Origin: Symbiodinium kawagutii
Lineage: Eukaryota; Sar; Dinophyceae; Suessiales; Symbiodiniaceae
DNA: 64,000 nucleotides
Reading direction: 5' to 3'
NCBI GenBank assembly: GCA_009767595.1
Contig: VSDK01018732.1
Span: 127,099-191,098, forward strand
Part shown: in pieces, positions 27,401 to 39,400 of the stretch
Numbering within the stretch: position 1 is the stretch's first letter
Layout: each line of letters starts with the position of its first letter
The notes under the pieces: generated by a model
Databases searched by the model: none
The model's input: only the letters and a program-made list of their open reading frames with translations
What the model was told of the DNA's origin: nothing
Position numbers and translations under genes: made by a program

Positions 27401-30400
27401 CCGCTGCAAGGACATCGCTCCAGGCCCCGGCAGGGGCAGCAGGGATGGGTCCAGAAACCTTGCTGCTGGCCTCATCTTAAAAAATGCTCTATACATGCGT
27501 GGATCATTAACATGTCAGAAAGCAGGCTGCAAAAAGCGCAGTGAGAAAGAATGCTTTTTTGCCTCGGAAAAAAATCATCAAGCTTCGGCTCGAAAATTGT
27601 ACTTAAAAACTTAAAATTGCGCCTACTTCTTCACCTTCTGCCTTTTCGACGACGAGGGAAGGCTGGGAGGATTAGCTTCAAGATGAGCACGATAGGCCTC
27701 CATTCTTTTCTTAGCCTCCACATGGTAGGCCTTCTGATGGCCCGTGCTCAGCTTCTCCCATTCAATCTTCGCATGCTTGGTAACCGCCGTTGCAGCCTTA
27801 CCCTTGAACATATCCTGGAACTTCTTCCGGTTTTCACTAAGATATATTCCAAAGCCTCCGCCAACGGGCTTCTTGGGCGCCGCATCCGCGGCTGCCCTTT
27901 TTTGGCTGGCAGCCTTCTCCCTTCGGACTCGCTGCAGCTCCGTCTTCCTTTTCCGCTTGTCCTCCTGAAGTAATCCGTCAACCGTCGGGCGCAATGCAAT
28001 TCATCTCGGACTAGATGCATAAAACATATATGTATATATATATATGTGTGTGTGTGTGTTCCAACGCTCTAACTAAATTTCAAAATATGATACAAAGATT
28101 CATACTTTATGAAGAAAATTGAAGAAAACCCAACAAAATCCGTCCTCGAGCTGCAGCGCTGAAGATTCTTCAGAATCTTTGGAATAGGACGATTCCGCGT
28201 CTGATTCCGATTGCGAATCCTTCACCGAGGCTGGCAAAGGGGAAGGTAGCCTTGCCGACGGAGCCTCAGGGTTATGTGCGGTACCCACCCCAGGCGTCGA
28301 CCACCAAAGCCTTCAAATCCTCGGCCATTTGGCTGCGAGCGTCAAAAAAAGATGACTGGACATGCGGCCAAGGTGCATGCTATACAGAACAAACCAGTTG
28401 GTTCATTTTCCCAATTTAGGCTTGTCCTTTTTCGCATTTACACAACAAGTTTTGCAGATGCCCAAAACCCAGAGAAGCGGAGGGCCTCACAAAAGTTGTG
28501 AAAAGCCCGAATGACTGTAGCCTTTTACTGCCCCAACTTTTTCCCAAAGCAATATTCATACAATATTCAAACAAAAGAAAAACCTTTCTTTTGTGACTGA
28601 ATCAACATTGACAACTGCTCAACGTGCAACGGATGACCGCATTTATTTTGCTCGAGCTGATTTGTCTCATGTCACTTGAATATCAATTCTTCAAGGACGT
28701 TACAATTCCATCCCACATCAAAGTATGGGAAATGCCGGAAAAAAGCTCATGCTTTGTGCCCCTTACGGGTGGTTTTTCACGGGCTTCCAACGAGCTTTGT
28801 CGCCCAGATAATCGCTCACAGAAGCATCGGCCACCTCACCTTCGGGCGGGTGGCTTGTTTCTTTGGCATATCCTTGTGAGACTTGCCCTTGGGGTCAGCT
28901 TTCTGAGGCATGTCCTTTTGCCTTCAGCGCTCGCCACTCGGCTGCGGCACTACAAACGTTCCGGAAAAGCCCTCGCTTGTCCTTAAACGGAACTTGGCAA
29001 GCAGCTCATCTTTGTGCTCCTCAATCCAACGGGCGCAGCTTTTGCCTTCGCGCTCTTGACCTGGTGCTGTCGCAGTGCATGATGTCAAAAACAAAAAGGG
29101 ATGAAGGATGCCACTTAAATATATTCACTAACATTTTGGGTGATTGTTTAACCCACTTCAGGCTTACCAATACGTAAATGGTACCGAACACACAAACTTC
29201 GAGAAACAGAAGCACTTTAAATCTGTAAGCGCATATGCAGAAAAGGAAATCCCTGGTCTGCAAGCGAACCATGTCCGGCCAGGCCACTTTGAGAGCCGAG
29301 ACATGCTGCACTGCCACTCTCTCCCGATCACCTCGCAAGAGCTTCGCCTTTCTGTGGAATGTGCGATAGCTGCTGCTGCTTCCTGCGGGACTTTCGTGCG
29401 CCTGGTAGCTTGTGACATGTTTCGGGTAGTTGCTCACAAGCGCTTGAATGGATTGCAAAGCATTGCAAGAACAAGCAAAAGTTTGGATCCAAGGCACCAT
29501 TTGGCATGGTAAAACGCTTGGTGAAAAAATTCAACTCTGCACGGAACAGATCTTGGCGCGAGCTCGTCTCCCAATTCTGATTTTTTCTTGCAATGATTTT
29601 TGATGCGTTTTTTTTCAGCTTTGGTGGAAGAACAACTGAAACTGGAACTATCCAAATGGGTAATTGCCTGATATGGAATACGGGACGCTGCAACCATAGT
29701 CCTGGCGTTTCAAGGGGCAGCGTAACAGCACACATACAAAGAAAAAAATAAGCAAACACTACAAAACAAAAGTAACATTCCGGCTAGTTAAGAAGCGACC
29801 AAAACTCATCCAATTCTTGACGGCTGGCTGCAGGTACGGAGGTGGGTAAGCCTGCGAAGCCAAATGAGAAACCTGGTTGAGCAGTCGTGAATCTTGGTTG
29901 GCCAGAAGAGCGGGTTGGCAAGTTTTCTGCTATGACTGGACTTGCCGAAAATCGAGTTTAATTAAGTTTTTTGGCCCAAAACCAAAACCCAGGAAGGCAG
30001 AAATTCTGGAACGACTGGACTCATCCGAAACACATTGAAGGCTCCTCCACTTCAGACGAGGTCAAGAAGGTGCTTGCAAATTGCAGGATAGAGGCCACAG
30101 CGGAGGTCTGAGCTGGCTGCCTTAGGGATACAACCACAAGACCTTGCGCGATGGTAAAACCTTGACATCAACAAAAAATGGGAAGCAAATATCAACGTTG
30201 TCATTCGGCTTTTTTGCTATCACAAGCAAAATGTTGTTGAGTTCAGAAAAAGTTCATTCAATAAATGTAAGCTTGTGTAAACAGCTTTGCCAAAGTGCAA
30301 GTTCAAGCGCCGTTGCGACAAATCGAAGGAAGCAGTATGGAGCAGTCCAAACAGCCAAAAAGTGCTTAGTTGGCAGCACAATATCAGGGAAATGCCCGGA

Positions 30401-33400
30401 GACTCAAAAGGACCACAGAACTGCGCTGATGTAGCGCAACTCGCGTTGGGGACTGGTTGGCTTAGTCAATGGCTATTAACCTTATGATTCCCCGCCATGG
30501 CCGTTGCAAGGCTAGCCTTGTACTGCGAACTAAGTCTATAAGCCGCTACTACGAATATCCTGAAAAGTTTTGGAATAGAATCGCGGAAACTTTTTCTACA
30601 CACCTGAGGATAGTCCAGTTGTAGACTTCATTGTGGGAACGCTTTGAGAACCAAAAATCGAAGGGAACCAACAGCATCCACATCACGATTAAGTCTATCA
30701 CAAATCATCTTGATTCTGAATCTGTTGCATTCTTGTGGTAATAAGTACTGGTTCAAACCGACTATGAACCTAATGGCTAAGAACCTTCGAATGCTGAAAA
30801 TCGGATTTGAACCTGGTGATGAAAACACAAAAAATGGTGACCATCCGCATGAACTGAACAGCAAATACCTGGCCAGGAGGGCTGCTCTCCTGCCAGAACT
30901 GCTTCCAGTGCCCTCTGGCTGCATGAACTGAAGCCATGAGAAGATTCAGCTGGTTCTGTTGCCAGTGCGTAGCTCTGCCGCCTACTTATTGATCCTCATT
31001 TACCCCATCAAAATATGTAGAAGTCCCAAAATCATGGGGTATCCATCCCATAAACGAAGGGTAGTGGTGAAGGTAATCTCAACACCTTTTGTGTTTCTCC
31101 TCAATTCAGGTCGCATTCCAAATAATTAGGTATCATCGTGCAAATCAAATTATCGCACAGAGGTAGATTTGTTCATTTGCGATTGAACATCATTTTAAGC
31201 TTTGCAATCAACCCTACAAATGAAATTGAAAATTATCCAGGTGCTTCTATTACCATGATTTAAAAATCATCAATTGTGGCTATTAGCCACTCTTAACTAC
31301 TATTAAGCGCTATAAATCATCACTATACTGTGGCTATTAACTGTATACTATTAACCAAGATAAATCATCAGTATCAGTTGATTTGTCCACTATCAACTAA
31401 TGAATATTCAGCTAATTTCAGCACTACCACTATAAACTACTACTCCCAGTAGCTCCAACTGGCTTCCCCTTGAAAGAAGGCCCGCACGGTATGGCTCGTT
31501 GGCTCGCTCCCTTCCAGCCATCAGCCAGTCATCACTAAAGATCATCACCATCCATGAGTTGGCTGTGAGTCAAAACCCCGTACCCCTGGTTCCCCTAGTG
31601 TCAACCAGTGTTTTTCCTTTAAAATTGTTGCTTGGTGGCTTGCAGGTCCCTTGCTAAAAATATATTGTTAGTGGTTATATCGTGAATCAATCATATCCAA
31701 AAAACACTAAAAACCTAAGTTAGTGGGTATAAGCCATCCAGGTTGGTTATTGTACCCCATTAGTAGTTGGTTAATCATGACCATTCCCGAGTTGACTCCG
31801 ACCCCACTTGCAGCGTCATGGCACGGTGCTGCCCTGCTGCACCACTGTCTCCCCGGCGAAGAGCAAGCGGCGTTCCTGCAGTGGAACTGGTGGTTGAAAA
31901 TCACCAGGTGTTTGTGGTTGAAACAGGTTTCAAGCGCAGGATAAATGTTGGAACCAACAGGTTATCATGATAAGTTTGATAGAACTTGTTTTTATCATGT
32001 TCAAGTGTTTCATCATGTTCCAATCAAACTTCCAACAGGTTTCATCATGTTCAAATGGTTTCAAGAAACTGGATGTTTGTTTGTCAGTTTTGCTCAGTTT
32101 CTACCAGTGTTGGTGAATGAATCATTTCAAGGAAAAACACGCTCAGCACGGCCAATATGAACCTTGCACGGCCACCTATTGATTTGGGCTCTTCTGGCGC
32201 AGGCCTCTGCTATGAGGGTCAAGAATGGGATTGCCCTCCCCAAAACCATGCTGTAGGCTCAGTTTCCCCTGGCTATACCTTGTGGTCATGATATTTTTGG
32301 GTAAGCCATTCTTACTTGTTTGTTTTAGTGGTGGATAATTCATGGTTGAATATACGTTCGTACCTGAGGTGACCATTCACCAATGGCCATCATCATGTAT
32401 ACCGTAATTGACCAACAAGGATGAGGTTCTATAAGAAGCAAACACACACTGAAATGATACCACCATTGCTGTTGACCGACATTGGCTACCACTGAGTCAC
32501 GATGGCATCAACTACCATCAATAACCATTCATTCGCTACCTTACTAGCGACCAGAAGCATCATTCACATCAACTACCATCCTTGAGATCAAACATAATTA
32601 ACAACCTTCACAAGTCACTGTCACTAAACCACTAGATCTTAGTGGCAGCTTCTGCCACAGTTGTTGCAAGGAGTTGAGTAGCGCCCAGTACCCGTCCGAG
32701 ACTCCAACTGGCCATCCGTCCATGTCTTAGCCGCGATGGACCAGCATATCAACAAGCCGATGAATCACTCTTAGCCGTTCTCAACCACGGATTTTCAGCA
32801 TTGACCATTCTCAAACATGGCTAACCATTCTATTCATTATCAACCATCATCAACCATCATCAACCATCATGGATGACCATTCTCAAACATTGCTAACCAT
32901 TCTATTCAACCATCATCATCCATCATCAGCCATTGTAAGCCATCATTTTCAACCATCCTTACCCGGTGCACTGACCGTCGTTATTCCTATCACGATCAAG
33001 CATCAGGAACCACTGACCGTGATTCCTTATCATTAAAACACTATTAATCATCATTTGTTGTCACTTTAACATCATCACATCATCATTGAACATCATTCAC
33101 CATCATTAAGCATCAAGATAAAATACTTTCTTCAGTAATTCGCAATCCATTGCCAATAACCATCATTTTACCATCCATTTACTATCCATCAATCATCATA
33201 ATCATTCCCCATATTTCCCCATTAGCCAGCCATTTCACCAGCACCAGACCACCATCCAACGCGTCGCATCGCCGCAGGGGCACCCCGTTGCTCGCCACGT
33301 CGTTCACAAAGCCCAAGTCGCAACCGTAGAACAGGTTGAGCCTCAGAAAAGGCCTTGATAAACTAGTGATTTGGGGAATTTGTTGAATGCTTCCTGGCAG

Positions 33401-36400
33401 CTGAAGCGACAAACACAATCAAATTTGGGGAGTTACAATCTGCTTCCTGGCAGATAAACCAATGATTTGGGGAGTTACAGGCATTTGAAGCAAATCTAAA
33501 GTTGTTTTCCGAGCAACTCCTGGCAACAAATCCAGCCAATGATTTGGGGAATTTCTTGAATGCTTTCTAGCAGTTGAAGCGAATTTGCGGATTTTTCCGA
33601 ATTCTTCCTGGCATTTGAAGAAAAACTTGAGGATTTTTTCAAGAAACCACTGGCTTTTGAAGAACAACTTGTGGATTTGTTCCGAGCACTTGCATGTGAA
33701 GCAACAAAACCACAGCCCACCTCAAGCCTTCACCAAGTCTAACCGGCACCTATCCCCCTCCACCGCCCAGCCGAGCGCAACCACCGTTGCCCTTCCCTGC
33801 CACCGGGTGACGAGCTAGCCACCTCGGTCTTCGTCAGCAACCGCTCCTGGACGGCCGGTGCCCCGCAACGATGTGAGGCATTTTTTCGTGCAGTCTATGA
33901 TTGTCGGTGCATATCATAGACTTCATAATGGTTGATAATGGTCAATGATGGTTCATCATAACTGCTGAATGTGAATTATGATGACTTGGCTGTGGGTCAA
34001 GGCTTTAACCAATCAATTTCATAGGGGATAAGTTCACAAACAATAATAGGGAAAAGAATGGTAAATAGTGGGGGAACCAGGGCTATAGGTGAACTGACCC
34101 ACTGCCATGTGATTTCAGAACGGATCATAGTGGTCAATAGGAGGGTAAAAGAGCCAACAATAGACCAATCATTGGTTGACAGTGGTTTGTAGTGGATAAC
34201 AATGATGGCTTATAGTAGGTTTTGTAGCAGATTGGAGTGATTGAGAATAGGGCCTAGGGTATATCAGTAGAACAACCAACAATAGACCAATATGAGGGTT
34301 TCTCAAAATGGCTTTGTTATTATGAAAGACTAATGTTTCATGATTTTGGGTTCCACCTGTATATATGTTTTGTTTTTAACATGTTTAACCATATATGTAA
34401 CATATGTAGTATTCATATGAAATATTCATATGTAATATATGCTTTCTGTAACAAATGTTTAACACACTTATATGTAACATGATTTTGTGTTACATAAAAT
34501 TCTTCATGCGTTGTTTTAACAAAATATTCTTGAGAACGCTAAAGCTGCTTCTGGCACATGAGCTGATGCAACAACGGCTGGTATTGGTATGTATCGGTTA
34601 CCCACCGAATTTAAAACACAACCATTGGCAATCAAAGTTTCATAAGCAACCATAGACAGAGTTTAATTTCAAATGTCATATACGAATAAACTGACAATCA
34701 ACTCACTAACCTCGTCAAAATCAATTGTGTTTATATATGTTGGTATTACGAACGGCTCTTGGCATGCAGGTCATGATAATGAACGGTTTAGTACGGATAA
34801 TGGCCCTGTTGGTGAACCTGGGTTGTCGATGAGACCAACCTGAAGTTCTCCCGAGTGATCCGATATCAACCGGCAGTATTGACCGCTGTCGATCCTCAAG
34901 CAGGGAGCATGTTTACTGCCTGTGCACGGGAAGAACTAGCGATCAAGCAAGGGCAATTAATGGATTCTAGTAACTGTAGTGAACAGTGATGGTTCAGACT
35001 GATCAAATGCTGGGCGTTAATACAGGAAATACATCATCAGAAACCATGCAATCCACAGCAATCATCCACTCCCAAATAGACTGCCACAATATGGGTGAAG
35101 CCTGGTGGAGCTACCGGCATTGGTTTCCCCGCGAGAATGGTACTTCTTATTGAAGGGCAACCCCGCCTTTGTGGGTCATGAACTTCATCAAATTCATGAA
35201 TCAATCATATATGAATCTATGAATGACTACATAATCATCTATTCAAAAACCTATTTGATCATTATCAATTGCCGTCTACCCAATCATTTGTGAACCCAAT
35301 AGTCCTAATAATGGATCATCGATGGATCATGACCGTCATGACCCCAACCATTTCACCACGAGTTTGCCACCATCGTCAGGTACACCCGGTCCCAGGGAGT
35401 CCTTGATACACTCGGCGGTGTCCACCAAACGATCGGTGGCAGGGTTCAGAAGGGTTGGGAACGATGCCTAGTGAAGCAGAATGCAGCTGATAACGTCATG
35501 AGATCACACCGACTGAGCACATGATCCTTGACTCTCAACTCTACCACAAAAATGGGTAAAAGTCCCCAAATCATGGCGTGTGTAACCCAGAAACACAAGG
35601 TAATTGAGGGTCAAGACGGTCAAGGACATCACATCATTTGATCCAACTGAGCATGAGGTCAGTTCTGCGAGCAGAATGGTATGATGCGAGCATCACATTG
35701 AGACCTAAATCCTGATCCCTCTGAGGCATTCGCCAAGACATTCAGGATCGCGCGGCCAGGAAAGACTATGGCCTACGGCAAGGATCATGAGCCTCCAAGG
35801 AAAAGGTACCAGAAATTGGTGTTTGTCAAGTCAGATGGGACCCCCCCGTTATCATCCAGTTTATGGGTTATTAACCAGTTACTGTAGTCAACCAACCTTT
35901 TTTGGGGCCCCCTGTTTTCTTTCGAAACCACCCAATGGCAGCTTGCTGGTTCTTTCACAGTTGGGAGGTGGGTACCAACCCTTCATGATGGCTGATCAAC
36001 AATCATGAGCTTGAGGCATAAGGTGCCTGAGTCGGGAACCAGTTCACCTCTGAGATCCTCCTGAATTCAGCGTTTTGGTTGGCATCACTTGGCATGTCCA
36101 AGCCCTGCTATCATGGTCAAAGGGGTGATCGGAAGTGGTCTTAGTTACCCATGCCAATTTGCATCTTAGTTAAGCAAACATTCTACTGCTTCGTCACAAT
36201 TATCAGCATCTATCCATTTGTTAACTCGTTCCATATTGCATGATCTGCTAATTTATCCATTATTTCTGGATTTTCATGAAAATCCACCACTAGATGAACA
36301 ACTGCCACAATACCTTCCCCCAGCATCGTCGATGAACATGGCTGCTACGGTGGCCTCACTTCCCAACCGATGATGCTTCACAAGGCGGTTCCTTCGCTTA

Positions 36401-39400
36401 CATGGTGTACCAGTGGTTGGTTATGCAGTGGTTGATCATCCAGTGGTTGTATCCATATGCATCAAGTGATTGGCTGCAATGCCTACCCTGGATTAATGAG
36501 CTCCTCGCTGATTAAAACCACCTCAACGATATAATCAACCTATGGTTGATCAATCCGCAGTTAATTTACAAGTGTACCCAATCCGCAGTTTAACTTACAA
36601 GTCCCATAAAACTGCGCTTCGTCCACCGCATTTGCTGATGCCAAACAGCCGGCACAGCCAGGCATTTCCAGTGGTGGCACCACCGGCTGAAGAGTTCACA
36701 ACCCGAAATGGAACGATGATTGCATGGTTCATCGTTCTGGTCAATCGATATGGTTGATGGCTGTGGTTCCTCGATATGGTTAATGGCTATGGTTCATGGA
36801 TATGATTGGTCATGGCTATCTTCAAGATATGTAAAAATGATGGTATTAGTGGCTGAATGGTTGATGATTGATTCTTATGATTAATGATATAATGATGCCT
36901 TGATTAAACGATGGCTGAATGATTAGTTCACCCATTAAACATATGTTTAATCAATCAACATTGAACCATTGCAACCATAGTTCATGATGATTGGTTGATT
37001 CAGAATGATTGGTTAACATTCAACCATTGTCCATTGCTCATAATCCACCAATTAACTAATTTCACGATTTTTTAGTCACCAACATGCAACCTTTCTAAAC
37101 AACAACTATCCAACCTTCGTTAAACATCTGTTTGACCATAAAAAATGGCTTATAGATCACCAAGCTGGCTACCCTCTGGTAAACCAACCTGGCAATGGAA
37201 AATCCACCATTTCTATTTCTCGCTGGTTTCCCAGAGTTTCACCTGAAATATGGTTAAAATCCATTGCCAGGTCAGTGAAACTAACTATTGGTAAGCATAT
37301 TTTCTGGTGAATCCATTTCTAGTGAAACTAACGAATCATTCTGAACATGGTTAGTTTCACTAACTAACCTACCAAATCAAGTGAAACTAACTAATCCTAC
37401 CAACTAAGTAACTAATCCTAGCATATTTTCTCGTGAAACTAACTAATCCTACCTGCCTGCCTGGTGAGTTTCCCGGAGGGTCCCCCTTCCACCGTTGGTT
37501 GCGCCAACCATCACAGTTGCCCACGCCGCCTCCACATCGGTCTTGGCCCGAACACTGGCAGGTCGCGGCATGGAGGCGCCAATCAGACCTGCGGCATGGA
37601 CGCGATGAGTTGCCGGATGGGTTAGTGGTTGAGGATACTGGTGCCGGCCTACCATAAGGTTAAGGATACTGGTTATTGATATGGTTGATTGATGGTTAAA
37701 AATGATGGTTGAATGATAATGATGGTTAAATGATGGTTAAATGATGGTTAAATGATGGTTACATGATGGTTAAATGATGGTTAAATGATGGTTAAATGAT
37801 GGTTAAATGATGGTTACATGATGGTTAAATGATGGTTAAATGATGGTTAAATGATGGTTAAGGATACTGGTACCGACCTATAAGGTTAAGGATAGATTAA
37901 AACCAGGGATGCTTTTGATGGTTCAACATATCAAGGATACCAGGTTAAGCATACTGGTTCGTGATGTGGATGGTTGATGGAGAAAAGATGGTTGAATGAT
38001 GGATGCCTATCTGCTTGATGGTTGAACCACCCCTATGAAAAATAGGTTTGTCAACCAACCAGTAGGGAAAATAACAGAAGTTTCAAATCATAAACCACCA
38101 ACCAATTGGATGTCCACTAAATGGGCCCCCAACCACTTAGACCTGTTGGTTTACAACTACATTAACTAGGCTTAACGCTTAACTACCAGTTAAACAGGGG
38201 TCATAAATCAACTATTTGGGTATTTGCCAAGCCATAGGGTAACCAATAGCCCACCAATTAATGATGATTTTAGTGGGAAACCATTGGCTTCGGGGGTACC
38301 ACTATTTTGGCACATACCCACATGTCTATGGAGTACCATGGGCCCCAAAAAATCTTAAAAATGGTCGGTTGTTATCCGCTAAAATATGGGTAATAACATA
38401 AAAATGATGGTTTTGGGGACCAAGGGTATGGATACAATCAACTATGGATGTTGTGATGGTTCAATGCTATGCATAGTAATTCGGGGCTATTTGCTACTAT
38501 TTGCCATCCTGCTTGGATGTCTATGGATCTGGTTGGTGAAGGTTAAGCAAAGCTGACTGCAAACCGTGACCTGCCCCACTAGGAAAATCATAGACACCGT
38601 GGATTATCGAGCCAGTTTTGTTGGATTCAGTGCCGGTGAATAGTTTTTGACTCTGTTGAATGACCATCAACTTGGTTGCTCACCATCATCTTCATTAAAG
38701 TTACAGTCATGAAAGCAAACGGACATCTCAGCATAGAATGCATATATACATGTCACAAGCATATCATAACATGATTATCACCACTATCTTCATCATAATA
38801 GCTGGGTCAGTGCACTATTGATGATATGTATTGGATCATTGGGGTCGACGTACGTTCACAGATGTCGCCCGTGTTGATCCACTGAACCTGCAGTTGATGT
38901 TGCATATGCATTTCATGTTTGACACTTGCAGCTTGGTACAGCGGGAGATGGTGCCCATCTACAATCAGCCATTGCATGAGCTCAAGGTCAAGCTCGGCCC
39001 CAGATGATCCATGATGATTCTATGCTACGCAATGGTTTCAGGTTGGGCCATCCCTCTGTTTACAGATGTTTAAACCGTGGTTGGACGATGCCTTCACTAT
39101 CTAAAACCACAGGCTCAAACATCATTTTGATTAATTAAGTTTGCCCAACCCTGCCATGTTACGTATACAGATAGTCCACCATGGAAAACAAACAGATTCC
39201 AGCTAAACACCCCCAATGTAGCTAGCAGAGAAAAGGTTCCAGGAAAAAGTCCCGGAAATCAAAAATACCCAAGAACCTTTACCCAAAGCACTCTTCACTC
39301 CGTGGACGGTTTCTGACCACGAAAATCATAACATCCGGAAGTTCATGTCCTTCGTCTATATATTCATATTGCCACATGTTGCCGCACCACTTGTCTCTTT

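Noticed and set aside
29021..29500. 159-codon minus-strand open frame
   Set aside because: Its translation looks like chance. A shorter splice-bounded frame within it (29332-29382) is the only part retained, at low confidence.
30628..30931. Open frames of about 95 codons on both strands
   Set aside because: Both strands are open over the same bases with no decisive codon signal. Only a possible short minus exon near 30870-30920 is noted.
35105..35293. Plus frame ELPALVSPREWYFLLKGNPA
   Set aside because: The minus strand is equally open and neither has a clean splice pair. Left unannotated.
38841..39006. Plus-strand frame reading LNLQLMLHMHFMFDTCSLV
   Set aside because: The minus strand of the same island joins two neighbouring exons in phase, so minus is preferred. 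The plus reading is probably a shadow.
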